Source: Sulfurospirillum arcachonense DSM 9755
GTDB taxonomy: Bacteria > Campylobacterota > Campylobacteria > Campylobacterales > Sulfurospirillaceae
Assembly: GCF_000597725.1 (NCBI RefSeq)
Contig: NZ_JFBL01000002.1
Span: 124,001 to 188,000 of the forward strand
Direction: 5' to 3'
Length of the DNA: 64,000 bases
Below the pieces are notes generated by a model that had not been told where the DNA came from, made no database searches, and saw only the letters and a list, made by a program, of their open reading frames with translations. Position numbers and translations under genes: made by a program. Each line of letters starts with the position of its first letter. The stretch's first letter is position 1. Positions 15,927 to 25,488 of this stretch are shown one piece after another.

Positions 15927-17174
15927 TTAGTATGTTGCTCTATCGTAAATTACAAAGTTACTTGCTAATTGTTTCATCTCTTCTTTTATTTTTACATGTA
16001 AAGCTTCATCATTGATATTATCAAGAACGTCAGCTATTTTTTGAGCAATGATTTCAAACTCTTTTGTTTTCATTCCACGTGCTGTTAAAGCTGCAGCTCC
16101 AATACGAACACCACTTGTTACAAATGGGCTTCTTGTTTCTCCTGGAACAGTATTCTTATTTACTGTGATTCCTGCACGTCCAAGAGCAATATCAGCGTCT
16201 TTACCACTAAATTCTTTATCTAAAAATGAAACTAATATTAGATGGTTATCTGTACCACCACTTACTATATTATAACCTCTTTTAATTAATATATCGGATA
16301 AAACTTTTGTATTGGCTTTTACATTTTTTGCATACTCTTTCCATTCAGGTTTAAGATTTTCTGCAAAACCAACAGCTTTAGCAGCTATTACATGAACTAG
16401 AGGACCACCTTGGATACCTGGGAAAATTGCACTATTCACTTTTTTAGCGATATCTTCATTATTTGTCATAATAAGTCCACCACGAGGTCCACGTAAAGTT
16501 TTATGAGTAGTAGTTGATACTACATCACAATGAGGGAATGGGCTAGGGTGTTCACCAGCAGCTACTAAACCAGCAATATGTGCAATATCAGCAAAAAGTA
16601 GCGCACCAACTTCATCAGCAATTTCTCTAAATTTAGCAAAATCAATTTCTCTAGGATATGCACTTGCCCCACAAATGATAAGTTTTGGTTTTACTATATG
16701 AGCTATTTCTTTGACTTTATCATAATTGATTTTACCATCTAGTTCAACTCCATAAAAGAAACTCTCATAAGTTTTACCAGAACTACTAACTTTTGAACCA
16801 TGAGTTAAGTGTCCACCATGGCTTAAGTCCATACCTAAAATCTTATCAAATGGTTTTAGCAGTGCTTGGTATACACCTTGGTTTGCTTGACTTCCTGAGT
16901 TTGGTTGCACGTTTGCAAATTTACATCCAAATAACTCACAAGCTCTATCAATTGCAAGTTGTTCTACACGATCCGCGAATTCACAACCACCATAGTATCT
17001 TTTATTTGGGTAACCTTCTGCATATTTGTTTGTAAAAACACTTCCCATAGCTTCCATTACAGCTGGGTATGTAAAGTTTTCACTAGCGATCATTTCTAAA
17101 TGATTAGTTTGTCTCTCTAATTCATTTTCAATTATTCCGTAAACTTCTGGATCAATGTTTTTTAATATACTCAT
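15927..17174 (-). CDS. glyA: Serine hydroxymethyltransferase
   Basis: A 415-residue PLP enzyme that converts serine and tetrahydrofolate to glycine and methylene-tetrahydrofolate, the main one-carbon source. Landmarks are the substrate region [15 protein letters not shown], the YGGCEFAD motif, [19 protein letters not shown], and [14 protein letters not shown], whose Lys forms the PLP Schiff base. Length is normal (E. coli 417). The start ATG overlaps the end of lysS by one base. Gene order lysS-glyA matches Campylobacter. Confidence 0.98.
   Translation of the reverse strand: MSILKNIDPEVYGIIENELERQTNHLEMIASENFTYPAVMEAMGSVFTNKYAEGYPNKRYYGGCEFADRVEQLAIDRACELFGCKFANVQPNSGSQANQGVYQALLKPFDKILGMDLSHGGHLTHGSKVSSSGKTYESFFYGVELDGKINYDKVKEIAHIVKPKLIICGASAYPREIDFAKFREIADEVGALLFADIAHIAGLVAAGEHPSPFPHCDVVSTTTHKTLRGPRGGLIMTNNEDIAKKVNSAIFPGIQGGPLVHVIAAKAVGFAENLKPEWKEYAKNVKANTKVLSDILIKRGYNIVSGGTDNHLILVSFLDKEFSGKDADIALGRAGITVNKNTVPGETRSPFVTSGVRIGAAALTARGMKTKEFEIIAQKIADVLDNINDEALHVKIKEEMKQLASNFVIYDRATY
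15992..16001. repeat. TTACATGTAA palindrome
   Basis: Exact copy near the 3' end of glyA (minus strand), encoding Leu-His-Val-Lys. The AAAG flank is on the plus strand, opposite to the gene. Confidence 0.8.
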
Positions 17175-18691
17175 TATTTTTCTTCCTTATCATTATTTTC
17201 AATTTCTTCTCTGAGCGGTTTCATAGATGGAAATAAAATTACATCTCTGATTGATTGTTCATTTGTTAAAAGCATTGTTAATCTATCAATTCCTAAGCCT
17301 TGTCCTGCTGTTGGTGGTAATCCATAGCCTAAAGCTCTTACATAGTCTTCATCCATCTCATGAGCTTCATCATCACCGGCATCTTTTGCTGCTAATTGAT
17401 TTGCAAATCTATTATATTGGTCTATTGGATCATTTAATTCATTAAAACCATTTGCAATTTCACGTCCAGCCATAAACAGTTCAAATCTTTCTGCAATTTC
17501 TGGGTTATCATCTTTTCTTCTTGCAAGTGGACTAATATCAATTGGATAGTCTATGATAAATGTAGGATTAATTAGTTTTTCTTCCACATATAAATCAAAT
17601 AATTCCTCATAAAGTTTTCCTAGACTTAAAGCTTCATTTGCTTCTTCGCCTTTTTCTTTTAGATAAGCTAAAATGTTTTCTTTATTTTCTAAAACTTCAG
17701 CAGGGACATTACCAATTTCTATAAGAGAATCTTTATAAGAAATTTTTCTAAATTTTTCTGAAAAGTCTATTTCAATATCACCATAAGGGATTTTAGAAGG
17801 AAGATTTAATTTTTTTAGAAGTACAGTGAACATATCTTCTGTAAGTTCCATTAAATCATGGTAAGTATGATATGCCCAGTAAAATTCAATCATTGTAAAT
17901 TCTGGATTATGAGTTAAATCCATACCTTCATTTCTAAAGTTTCTATTAATTTCAAATACAGCTTCAAATCCACCAACAACTAGTCTTTTAAGATATAATT
18001 CAGGTGCAATTCTTAGGTATCTATCAATTCCCAATGCATTATGATGAGTAACAAATGGTTTTGCATTTGCTCCTCCTGCAATTGGATGCATCATAGGTGT
18101 TTCGACTTCTAAAAAACTTCTCTCTTCAAAAAAGTGTCTGATTGTACTTACAATTTGACTTCTTATTTTAAAAGTTTCTTTTACATTAGGATTCATAATC
18201 ATATCTAAGTAACGTTTTCTATAACGTAGCTCTTTATCAGTTAGGCCATGAAATTTTTCAGGAAGAGGCGTAATAGATTTTGTTGCTACTTCTAATACTT
18301 TTACATGTAAAGATAATTCACCTGTTTTTGTAACAAATGGGTATCCTGTTACACTAATGATATCACCAACTTCAACAAGTTTTTTTACTTCTTTAAACCA
18401 TTCAACACCAAGTCCATCTCTACTAAAATAAATTTGAAGAGTGCCATTTTCATCTTCAATTTTAGCAAAAGCAGCTTTTCCCATATGACGTAAAAATTTT
18501 ATTCTTCCTACTACTGTATTTTCTTTATTTTCATCACGTTTTTCTTCAGTGTTACTGACATACTCATAACAACGTTTGAATTCTGCTGTGTTTGTATCTT
18601 TTTTAACATTATGTCTATAAGGGTTTTTACCCAATTCTTTTAAGGCATTTGCCTTTTCTATTCTTTGTTGTTCATATTGGTCAAATATCAA
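17174..18691 (-). CDS. lysS: Lysyl-tRNA synthetase, class II
   Basis: A 505-residue class IIb synthetase that charges tRNA-Lys. The N-terminal anticodon-binding OB fold (about 60-160, [19 protein letters not shown]) precedes the catalytic core. Class II motif 1 surrounds [17 protein letters not shown], motif 2 is [20 protein letters not shown], and motif 3 is [11 protein letters not shown]. Its length matches E. coli LysS. It lies 10 bp after fur in the conserved minus-strand run. Confidence 0.98.
   Translation of the reverse strand: MIFDQYEQQRIEKANALKELGKNPYRHNVKKDTNTAEFKRCYEYVSNTEEKRDENKENTVVGRIKFLRHMGKAAFAKIEDENGTLQIYFSRDGLGVEWFKEVKKLVEVGDIISVTGYPFVTKTGELSLHVKVLEVATKSITPLPEKFHGLTDKELRYRKRYLDMIMNPNVKETFKIRSQIVSTIRHFFEERSFLEVETPMMHPIAGGANAKPFVTHHNALGIDRYLRIAPELYLKRLVVGGFEAVFEINRNFRNEGMDLTHNPEFTMIEFYWAYHTYHDLMELTEDMFTVLLKKLNLPSKIPYGDIEIDFSEKFRKISYKDSLIEIGNVPAEVLENKENILAYLKEKGEEANEALSLGKLYEELFDLYVEEKLINPTFIIDYPIDISPLARRKDDNPEIAERFELFMAGREIANGFNELNDPIDQYNRFANQLAAKDAGDDEAHEMDEDYVRALGYGLPPTAGQGLGIDRLTMLLTNEQSIRDVILFPSMKPLREEIENNDKEEK
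18301..18310. repeat. TTACATGTAA palindrome
   Basis: Exact copy in lysS (minus strand) at the end of the OB fold, encoding Leu-His-Val-Lys. Confidence 0.8.
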
Positions 18692-18701
18692 ATTTTCCTC
18701 T

Positions 18702-19169
18702 TTATTTTAATTTCTTGTTTTGGCATACTTTACAAATACCATAAAGTTGCATTAAGTGTCCTGTTAATTTAAATCCATATTTAGTCGCTATTTCTTCTTG
18801 TTTTTCTTCTATTCCATTATCTTCAAATTCAATTATTTTATCGCACATTTTACAAATCATATGATCATGATGTGGTTTATTTCCAAGTTCAAATTTTTTA
18901 CCTGATGAGCCAAAAGATAAAGAAGTAACCATGTCAGAATCTTCAAGAAGATTAAGTGTTCTATAAACTGTGGCAATCCCTACATTTAGCTCAGGATAAT
19001 TTTGTTTTACTAACATATAAAGACTTTCAGGAGAAAAGTGTTCATCATTGTTATACATGGTTTTTAAAACTACTTCTCTTTGTTTTGTAAACTTGAGATT
19101 ATTATGTTTTAAAATATCTTTAAATCTAACTAATAAAGAGTCATATTCCATATTTTCTATGTCAGCCAT
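18702..19169 (-). CDS. fur: Ferric uptake regulator Fur
   Basis: A 155-residue iron-responsive repressor. The N-terminal winged helix includes [11 protein letters not shown] and [17 protein letters not shown]. The regulatory metal site is at [10 protein letters not shown], and a second CxxC (CKVC) near the C-terminus completes a structural zinc site. The E. coli protein is 148 residues, so the length is normal. It lies between cvpA and lysS, as in Campylobacter. The likely target in this window is the Fur-like box at 6633-6651. Confidence 0.96.
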   Translation of the reverse strand: MADIENMEYDSLLVRFKDILKHNNLKFTKQREVVLKTMYNNDEHFSPESLYMLVKQNYPELNVGIATVYRTLNLLEDSDMVTSLSFGSSGKKFELGNKPHHDHMICKMCDKIIEFEDNGIEEKQEEIATKYGFKLTGHLMQLYGICKVCQNKKLK

Positions 19170-19178
19170 ACTATTCCT

Positions 19179-19745
19179 TTACTTTGAATTAAGCGGTTTA
19201 CTTGTAATCTCAATTTTGGGAACTGATTTATTACTATCAATCTTTTGGATTAATTTATCACTATCAATTTTAACTATATATCTACCAGTTTGTACAAAAA
19301 TAGGGTACATAAAACTTTTTTGCATATAGTTATCTGCTTGTGTTTTTATAAATTCTATATTTGATAGAGTTACGGCTAAAATTGAAAATACTAAAAAGAT
19401 TTTTGCACTTCCTACTATAAAACCAGCAAGTTTATCCATACCACCAAAACCACTCATTTTTATAAGTTTTTCTAGTAAATATCCTGCAAATATACTTAAT
19501 ATCCAAAAGCCAAGTAAAACGCAGATAAATCCTATTATGAATAAAGAAGCATCATTATCTAATTGGTATAAATATTTATTAACTAAAAGTCCCATTTCTT
19601 TTGCAAATCTCGAAGCAATAAAAATCCCACCGACTATACCAACGAGACCAAAAACTTCTTTTATAAAACCGTTGATAACACCTTTTATCCCTAGTATAAA
19701 AATTAATGATAGAGAAATAATGTCAAAAATAGATATATTTTCCAT
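19179..19745 (-). CDS. CvpA family membrane protein
   Basis: A 188-residue inner-membrane protein of the colicin V production (CvpA) family. Four membrane segments are predicted in the first 125 residues (FDIISLSLIFILGIKGVING begins the first). A soluble tail of about 60 residues carries two similar IDS(D/N)K-type repeats. CvpA proteins are linked to envelope integrity and biofilm, but their mechanism is not settled. It sits between the diguanylate cyclase gene (1 bp) and fur (9 bp). Confidence 0.85.
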   Translation of the reverse strand: MENISIFDIISLSLIFILGIKGVINGFIKEVFGLVGIVGGIFIASRFAKEMGLLVNKYLYQLDNDASLFIIGFICVLLGFWILSIFAGYLLEKLIKMSGFGGMDKLAGFIVGSAKIFLVFSILAVTLSNIEFIKTQADNYMQKSFMYPIFVQTGRYIVKIDSDKLIQKIDSNKSVPKIEITSKPLNSK

Positions 19746-19746
19746 A

Positions 19747-20694
19747 TTAGCAGCTCACTCTAAAACAGTTTTTACCGGCTCTTTTTGCTTCATATAAAGC
19801 TTCATCAGCTCTTTCTATAATTTTATCCGGGGTATCCCCTTTTTTATAGCATGTAAGTCCAGCACTGATAGTTAAATGAATGTTATGTCCTTTATATAAA
19901 AGCTTACTTTCACTAGCTTCATTGATGATTCTATCAATACTTTTTTGTGCTTCTTCAAGAGTTGTACGGTTTAAAATTATAATAAACTCTTCTCCACCAT
20001 ATCTGTATATCTTTACACCTTTTCGAAGTGAACTTTGAATCAGTTTTGTTAAAAAAATAAGAGTTTTATCTCCAGCAATATGGCCATAAGAATTATTGAT
20101 GTTTTTAAAATCATCAGCATCTATCATAATCAAAAACATGTCAGCGTCTTTATCTTTAACTGCACCTAAAATTTCGCCAATATCTTTCGTAAATACTCTT
20201 CTATTGTATGCTTTTGTAAGTGGATCAATATGAGATTCGCGTTCAAGTCTTTCTATCTCTAATTTTAATTTTGTAATAGTTTCATCAGCATCTTGTAGTT
20301 CAGTTAAAACTTGTTCTTGAAATAGATTAAATGTGTCAATTATATCTTGTGTGTATACTCTTTCATAATTATTTTTAATGGCGCTTATATCAACAAAATT
20401 TTTATCAGATATTTTTTTTAAATTAGTATTTGATTTTTCAAATTCTTTTATACTCGATTTTGCAAGTTCAAATGAAACTTCATTGATAGAATATTCAGTT
20501 TCATTCATTGAAAAAAGATAGGAATATTTTTTTGATAAATCTATCAATGATGCATCACTTGTATGGGATAATTCATCCATGAAAGTATCATAGTAGTATT
20601 TTGGATACGGCGGAATACTCAACTTTTTTAATTTTGAAAAAGAGTTTTCACCTATATCTATTATCTTCTTTACAATATTATTATCTTTTGTCAT
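19747..20694 (-). CDS. Diguanylate cyclase (GGDEF domain), cytoplasmic
   Basis: A 315-residue protein. The first 150 residues are helical and unassigned, ending in a coiled coil. The GGDEF domain begins at DPLTKAYNRRVF; the active site reads RYGGEEF, with DADDFKNINNSYGH supplying the metal and base contacts, so c-di-GMP synthesis is expected. The inhibitory I-site (RxxD, five residues before GGEEF) reads RKGV, lacking the Asp, so product inhibition is probably lost. No membrane segment is seen. It is next to cvpA and a PilT-type ATPase, consistent with surface behaviour. Confidence 0.9.
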   Translation of the reverse strand: MTKDNNIVKKIIDIGENSFSKLKKLSIPPYPKYYYDTFMDELSHTSDASLIDLSKKYSYLFSMNETEYSINEVSFELAKSSIKEFEKSNTNLKKISDKNFVDISAIKNNYERVYTQDIIDTFNLFQEQVLTELQDADETITKLKLEIERLERESHIDPLTKAYNRRVFTKDIGEILGAVKDKDADMFLIMIDADDFKNINNSYGHIAGDKTLIFLTKLIQSSLRKGVKIYRYGGEEFIIILNRTTLEEAQKSIDRIINEASESKLLYKGHNIHLTISAGLTCYKKGDTPDKIIERADEALYEAKRAGKNCFRVSC

Positions 20695-20769
20695 GTTTAG
20701 GTACGCCTTAAAATTAGATATATATACACGCGCACATGATATCTAATTTTAGCTGTAATTATGGTAAAT

Positions 20770-21837
20770 TTAAATACCTATATTATTTATTAATTCTTGT
20801 GCTTGGGTTGAAAATCTTATAGCGTCTTCTTTGGATATACTATTTGCTTTAAGAAATTTTACCATTGATTGGGTTTGGGTTGTCATTCCACTTTTTGATT
20901 GATTAAGTTGCATTTGAGAATAAATTTGGTGTAATTTATTCTCTCTTATTAGATTTGAAATTGCAGAATTAGTGATAAGAATTTCATGAATAGCTACACG
21001 TCCACCACCATTTTTAGGTAATAAACTTTGTGAAATGATTGAGTGTAGAGATGTTGCTAGCATATTTCGTATTTGAACTTGTTCTGGGCCTTCAAAACTA
21101 TCAACAATTCTATTAACAGTTTGAACCGCTGAATTTGTATGAAGTGTTCCAAAAACTAAGTGACCTGTTTCTGCTGCAGTTATAGCTGTGCTTATTGTTT
21201 CTCTATCCCTCATTTCACCAACTAGTATAACATCTGGATCTTCACGAAGTGAAAATTTTAATGCATTTGCAAAACTTTTAGTGTCTTCTCCAACATTTCT
21301 ATGAGAGAACAAAGAACGTTTATTCTCATGTACAAACTCTACAGGATCTTCAATAGTAATAATATGTCTATGTTCAGTTTTATTGATTTCATTAAGCATT
21401 GCTGCTAATGTTGTTGATTTACCACTTCCTGTAGGTCCTGTTACTAAAACGAGACCTTTTTCTCTTTTTGTAATATCTTTAAAAATATTTGGAGCATTTA
21501 AATCTTCTAATGAAGGGATAGTAATTGGAATAATTCTAAAAGCTGCAGCAACTTCATTATCCATTGTATAGTAGTAATTTGCACGAAAACGTCCAATATC
21601 AGGGAACATAATGGCAAAATCTAGTTCTTTATTTTCTTCTAATTCTTTTTTTTGCCTATCTGATAAAAGGGTATAACACATCTCTTCAATTTCTTTACCA
21701 TCAAGAACTTGCATGTCAAGTGCAACTAATTTTCCATCTATTCTTATTTGTGGCTCACTTCTACTTACTAAGTGTAAATCAGAAGCTTTATAAGCGACAA
21801 TATTTTTAAGTAAAGCTTTTATATTTAAAGATGCCAT
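20770..21837 (-). CDS. pilT: PilT-type twitching ATPase
   Basis: A 355-residue hexameric ATPase of the PilT/GspE superfamily that powers type IV pilus retraction. The N-terminal PAS-like domain (1-100) precedes Walker A (GPTGSGKSTTL), the Asp box (IEDPVEFVH), Walker B (DPDVILVGEMRD) and the His box (GHLVFGTLHTN). Length is close to PilT (344). No other pilus gene lies in the window, and the position next to gatC may be historical. A pilT paralogue such as PilU is an alternative. Relevant to the DNA-uptake hypothesis, since retraction drives natural transformation in many bacteria. Confidence 0.9.
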   Translation of the reverse strand: MASLNIKALLKNIVAYKASDLHLVSRSEPQIRIDGKLVALDMQVLDGKEIEEMCYTLLSDRQKKELEENKELDFAIMFPDIGRFRANYYYTMDNEVAAAFRIIPITIPSLEDLNAPNIFKDITKREKGLVLVTGPTGSGKSTTLAAMLNEINKTEHRHIITIEDPVEFVHENKRSLFSHRNVGEDTKSFANALKFSLREDPDVILVGEMRDRETISTAITAAETGHLVFGTLHTNSAVQTVNRIVDSFEGPEQVQIRNMLATSLHSIISQSLLPKNGGGRVAIHEILITNSAISNLIRENKLHQIYSQMQLNQSKSGMTTQTQSMVKFLKANSISKEDAIRFSTQAQELINNIGI

Positions 21838-21892
21838 ATTTATACCTTTTAAGTTTATGTTTAATAAATTTTTTCAGCTAGAGCTAAATAGT

Positions 21893-22183
21893 TTATTCTA
21901 TAATTTTAGGGACTACAAAAAAACCATTCTCACTTTGGGGTGCATTGCTTAGGATTGTTTTTACTACATCCGGGTTTACGTTAGGAATATCTTCTCGCAT
22001 AGGAGTTCCTCCGGCAACAGTAGTAAAGGTTGCTTCTTCGTTATCTAAATCTAATTCATTTAAATTTTCAACAAATTCAACTATTTCACTTAATTGTGCA
22101 ATAGTACCTTCTCTTTTATTCTCATCTATCTTTAAAGAAGAGAGGGTTTCTAATTTTTTTAATAAATCATTATCAATTTTCAT
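21893..22183 (-). CDS. gatC: Asp/Glu-tRNA amidotransferase subunit C
   Basis: A 96-residue GatC, the small subunit that stabilises GatAB, which converts misacylated Glu-tRNA(Gln) and Asp-tRNA(Asn) to the amidated forms. The pattern LETLSSLKIDENKREG, then FVENLNELDLDNEEAT, then MREDIPNVNPD and NGFFVVPKIIE is typical. gatA and gatB are not adjacent, as is common. It is the first gene of the long minus-strand run and has its own promoter at 22216-22224. Confidence 0.95.
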   Translation of the reverse strand: MKIDNDLLKKLETLSSLKIDENKREGTIAQLSEIVEFVENLNELDLDNEEATFTTVAGGTPMREDIPNVNPDVVKTILSNAPQSENGFFVVPKIIE

Positions 22184-22215
22184 TTTTTATAAATCCTATA
22201 TATAATTATGGGAAG

Positions 22216-22224
22216 ATTATACCA
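22216..22224 (-). promoter_or_regulatory. Extended -10 promoter for gatC and the minus-strand run
   Basis: On the minus strand TGGTATAAT stands about 33 bp before the gatC ATG, a perfect extended -10 element. Confidence 0.55.
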
Positions 22225-22250
22225 AAAAAAGTCTGTTTTTATCTTTATTG

Positions 22251-22259
22251 TGCTAAACT
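22251..22259 (+). promoter_or_regulatory. Extended -10 promoter for the 22.3-25.5 kb genes
   Basis: TGCTAAACT is divergent from the gatC promoter, about 35 bp before the TTG start at 22294. Confidence 0.4.
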
Positions 22260-22293
22260 ACCTGCTTTATTATATGATGTAAAAGGATTGATA

Positions 22294-22890
22294 TTGGCAC
22301 TAAAAGATAACTTAGATGCAGTCAAAAAAGAGATTGGAACAGAAGAACAGTTTTTAGAAGGTATTATAAAGAGTGAACGCTTTTTTAAGCGGTATAAAAA
22401 ATATATTATATCTGCCGTAATAGTTTTAGTAGTTTCAGGCAGTGCTTATGCAGTTTTGAATGTTATTAATGAAAATAGATTACAATCTTCAAATGAAGCC
22501 TATAGTAAACTTTTATTAAATCCAAAAGATACTAATGCTGAGAAAACTTTAAAAGAAAAAAATGAAAGATTGTATAATTTTTATAGATTTCAAAAGGCAT
22601 TAAGCCAAAATAATGCAGCAGTTCTAAAAGAATTAGCAGCGTACAAAACAGATCCACTTATTTCAGATTTAGCATCATATCAGTTAGCTAGTGAAGAAAA
22701 TAAAGTAGCAGCAAAGAGTGAACTTCTTCAGGGTTTTATTTTTTTAGAAGAAGGATATAAACTTCTACAGAGTGATAAAATAAAAGAAGCAAAGTTGAAA
22801 TTTGCGCAAATTGATTTAAATTCTCCGTTAAAAAATATCGCCAATAATTTAGAACATTATCAAGGTAAAAAAAGTAAAGGTATAAACTAA
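22294..22890 (+). CDS. Membrane-anchored TPR-like protein
   Basis: A 198-residue protein with a cytoplasmic N-terminus, one membrane helix at about 35-57 (IISAVIVLVVSGSAYAVLNV) and a helical periplasmic domain rich in Ala, Leu and Lys that looks like tetratricopeptide repeats (YfgM-like layout). The start is TTG 22294 rather than TTG 22288, because AAAAGGA then has proper six-base spacing. The following lipoprotein gene overlaps by one base. YfgM-type proteins work with the Sec-linked chaperone PpiD in E. coli, but orthology here is not shown. Confidence 0.7.
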   Translation: MALKDNLDAVKKEIGTEEQFLEGIIKSERFFKRYKKYIISAVIVLVVSGSAYAVLNVINENRLQSSNEAYSKLLLNPKDTNAEKTLKEKNERLYNFYRFQKALSQNNAAVLKELAAYKTDPLISDLASYQLASEENKVAAKSELLQGFIFLEEGYKLLQSDKIKEAKLKFAQIDLNSPLKNIANNLEHYQGKKSKGIN

Positions 22891-23903
22891 TGAAATATAT
22901 AAAGTATTTAATTCCTCTTATAATATTACTTTTGTTAAGTGGATGTGGAACAAAGAGACAAAATTTTGAGCCAAAGTCTATTTCTGGTGAAATTGATTAT
23001 GATGGTGCATTACCTGCAAAAATAGTAGATGTTGTAAGAAGTGGGGCTACTTTAGAAAATGGACAGATTATTACAAAAGATGGTCTTCTCGATATCAAAA
23101 TACCTGAAAATTATACATTTATAGGTGATTCCAAAGGAAGATATTTAGCAACTTCAAAATGTGGAAATTTAGTTGTTCTTGATAAAAATAGTCATGTTAT
23201 ATATGAGAAAAAATTTGATTCAGTAGTAGCGACAGCAACTATAAAAGAAGATTTATTAGCAGTGATATTAGGTAATAATACTCAATTATTAATAGACATT
23301 ACAAGTAAGAAAGAATTATATAAAAATAATGGAGACAAAGTATATGCACATGATTCAAAAATTGCTGCTCCATATTTTTTAACATCTCTCATAATTTTTC
23401 CTACTCTTGATGGTAAACTTCTGATAATTGATTTAAAAACAAATAAACTTTTAAGAGATGTTGTAGTTAAAAGTGAAAAGTTTTTCTCAAATATAATTTA
23501 CTTAGATGTTTTAGGTGATAGATTAGTAGCTGCTACAAAACAGCGTGTTGTATCAATTAATCCAAAATCAATGGCATTTTTAGATGAAGAGGTTAAAGAT
23601 GTCATTATTTTAAAAAATAGAGTATTAGTATTTACCAAAGATGGTAGAATTATTTTAACTGATGCAGATTTAAAAGTTTTAAAAACGAAGAAGTTTAAGT
23701 TTGCATCTTTTGTTGGAACTATACATGGAGAGTTTATTTATATTGTTGAAAGAGGTGGTTTTTTAATTGCAACAGATTTAAATCTTATCTCATCAAATAT
23801 ATATGAATTGCCAGATGAAATAGAATCATATGTTTATACTACAAATGATAAGTTTTATTATAAAAATAGTTATTTTAAATTGAGCGCACCAAGGAAAAAG
23901 TAA
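22890..23903 (+). CDS. Lipoprotein with beta-propeller-like repeats
   Basis: A 337-residue lipoprotein. The signal peptide ends at lipobox LLSGC, with Cys19 as the lipidation site. The rest alternates short strands with recurrent Asp/Gly turns (for example KDGLLDIKIPENYTF, TLDGKLLIIDLKTNKLL, FTKDGRIILTDADLKVL), a pattern like PQQ or WD beta-propellers such as BamB. It overlaps the upstream TPR-like gene (TAATG). In gammaproteobacteria a YfgM-BamB gene pair is known, so an outer-membrane assembly role is a reasonable guess but unproven. Confidence 0.75.
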   Translation: MKYIKYLIPLIILLLLSGCGTKRQNFEPKSISGEIDYDGALPAKIVDVVRSGATLENGQIITKDGLLDIKIPENYTFIGDSKGRYLATSKCGNLVVLDKNSHVIYEKKFDSVVATATIKEDLLAVILGNNTQLLIDITSKKELYKNNGDKVYAHDSKIAAPYFLTSLIIFPTLDGKLLIIDLKTNKLLRDVVVKSEKFFSNIIYLDVLGDRLVAATKQRVVSINPKSMAFLDEEVKDVIILKNRVLVFTKDGRIILTDADLKVLKTKKFKFASFVGTIHGEFIYIVERGGFLIATDLNLISSNIYELPDEIESYVYTTNDKFYYKNSYFKLSAPRKK

Positions 23904-23906
23904 TCT

Positions 23907-24239
23907 TTGAAAGACGTAGTAAATTATTTTTCTAAAAAAGGAGTTTTATTTAAAGATTTAAATATCATAGATAAAGCTCTTTTAAAAACTAGAAAAAAAA
24001 TAAAGATATTCTGTGCAACAGATATAAAAAAAAATTATCACGTTATTTTTATTGTCAATCAAAAAAGTAGGTTTTTATTAAAAAATGCGGAAGATTTAGG
24101 ATTATTAGTAGAAAACTTACAACAATTAGAAAATCATAATTTTAGATATAAACATTTAGTAATCAGTGGAGATATGTGTTCAAAAGCACAAAATTACTTG
24201 AAAGATAGAGGATGGCAACTGCATCATGATTTTATGTGA
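23907..24239 (+). CDS. Conserved hypothetical protein, 110 aa
   Basis: A 110-residue basic soluble protein with a TTG start 3 bp after the lipoprotein gene. Its last 14 bases overlap coaX, which argues that it is real. It contains KIFCATDIKKNYHVIFIV, then FLLKNAEDLGLLVENLQQL, and ends DRGWQLHHDFM. No family is recognised. AAGG lies 12 bases before the TTG, a longer spacing than usual. Confidence 0.65.
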   Translation: MKDVVNYFSKKGVLFKDLNIIDKALLKTRKKIKIFCATDIKKNYHVIFIVNQKSRFLLKNAEDLGLLVENLQQLENHNFRYKHLVISGDMCSKAQNYLKDRGWQLHHDFM

Positions 24240-24852
24240 TATAGGAAATTCAAACGTTGATTTTTACCATGATGGTAAGATATGGTCACAAAGTTTAAAA
24301 GAGTTTGAAGAGTATATTCCCAAAGAGAATATTTATTATATAAGTGTTAATGAAGAGATAAATTTAAGATTGAAAAATATTAAATATTTTATTAATATTC
24401 AAGACTACTTTCAATTTGACACTATTTATCAAGGAATGGGAGTAGATAGAGTAGCTGCTTGTTATACTGTTAGTGATGGGATTGTTGTTGATGCAGGAAG
24501 TGCAATTACTGTAGATGTAATGTCTGGTGGGCTTCACCTTGGTGGATATATATTGCCAGGCATTAATGCTTATGAAGGTTGTTATTCAAGTATATCAGAT
24601 AGATTAAATACAAGAATAAATCCCAATGTCATATTAGATGCTCTTCCTCAAAAAACAGGAGATGCAGTTTCATATGCTGTGATAAAGTCTATTTTTATGC
24701 TCTTAGAAGAGACCTGCAGAGATAAAACAATTTTTTTCACAGGTGGAGATGGTAAATTTTTCTCTAAATTTTTTAATAAATCTATATATGATAGATCTTT
24801 GATATTTAGAGGTATGTTAAAAGCAATACAAAATAAAGAAAAAGGGTTATAA
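24226..24852 (+). CDS. coaX: Type III pantothenate kinase
   Basis: A 208-residue CoaX, catalysing the first step of coenzyme A synthesis (pantothenate to 4'-phosphopantothenate) and insensitive to CoA feedback. ASKHA-fold signatures are the N-terminal CDIGNSNVDF phosphate loop, YQGMGVDRVAACY, VVDAGSAITVDV with the catalytic Asp, and GGYILPGI. It is about 50 residues shorter than many CoaX proteins, as in other Campylobacterota. It starts inside the preceding gene and overlaps hisG by one base. Confidence 0.93.
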   Translation: MILCDIGNSNVDFYHDGKIWSQSLKEFEEYIPKENIYYISVNEEINLRLKNIKYFINIQDYFQFDTIYQGMGVDRVAACYTVSDGIVVDAGSAITVDVMSGGLHLGGYILPGINAYEGCYSSISDRLNTRINPNVILDALPQKTGDAVSYAVIKSIFMLLEETCRDKTIFFTGGDGKFFSKFFNKSIYDRSLIFRGMLKAIQNKEKGL

Positions 24853-25469
24853 TGTTAACTGTTGCGCTACCTAAAGGTAGGATTGCTGAGGAGACTTTAG
24901 CAATATTTGAAAAAATTTTTGGAAAATCATTTCTATTTGATGATAGAAAGTTAATTTTAGAAGTTGGAGAATTTCGTTTTTTATTAGTAAGAAATCAAGA
25001 TGTTCCTGCTTATGTACTCCATCAATCTGCAGATATTGGTGTTGTAGGATTGGATGTTCTTGAAGAAAAAGATGAAGATTTAGTAAGGCTTTTGGATTTA
25101 GGCATAGGAAAATGTAAAGTTTGCGTTGGAATGAGAGATGATGAAGAATTAAACTATAATTCTCCAGATATAAAAATAGCAACAAAAATGGTAAATATTA
25201 CACAAAATTATTTTTCAAAAAAAGCTATGGCAGTTGATGTTATAAAACTTTATGGTTCTATTGAATTAGCACCATTAGTCGGTCTTGCTGATGCTATTGT
25301 AGATATAGTTGAAACAGGAACAACAATGAAACAAAATGGATTAAAAGTTGTTGAAACTATTATGGAGTCTTCAGCCCATTTAATAGCAAATAAAAATAGT
25401 TTTATTGAGAAAAAAGAGGAAATAATTTCTTTATATAGAAAAATATCAGAAGAAATAAAAAAGAAATAG
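24852..25469 (+). CDS. hisG: ATP phosphoribosyltransferase, short form
   Basis: A 205-residue HisG, catalysing the first and committed step of histidine synthesis from ATP and PRPP. It begins LTVALPKGRIAEETL and contains the PRPP loop DIVETGTTMKQNGLK. The C-terminal regulatory domain of long HisG (about 300 residues) is absent, so a HisZ partner encoded elsewhere should be required. The ATG overlaps the coaX stop. It converges on the CheY-like gene with a 6-bp gap. Confidence 0.95.
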   Translation: MLTVALPKGRIAEETLAIFEKIFGKSFLFDDRKLILEVGEFRFLLVRNQDVPAYVLHQSADIGVVGLDVLEEKDEDLVRLLDLGIGKCKVCVGMRDDEELNYNSPDIKIATKMVNITQNYFSKKAMAVDVIKLYGSIELAPLVGLADAIVDIVETGTTMKQNGLKVVETIMESSAHLIANKNSFIEKKEEIISLYRKISEEIKKK

Positions 25470-25488
25470 AACTGATTAAATCAGTTCT
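25468..25488. terminator. Palindromic hairpin between hisG and the CheY-like gene
   Basis: AGAACTGAT and ATCAGTTCT form a perfect 9-bp stem with loop TAA, overlapping the hisG stop and the last codons of the convergent gene. On the minus strand it is followed by T-rich sequence, so it best serves as terminator for the minus-strand module. Confidence 0.5.

Noticed and set aside
20770-21837. Type IV pilus gene cluster
   Set aside because: Only the PilT-type ATPase is present; the flanking genes are gatC and a diguanylate cyclase, so no pilus assembly locus can be claimed here.
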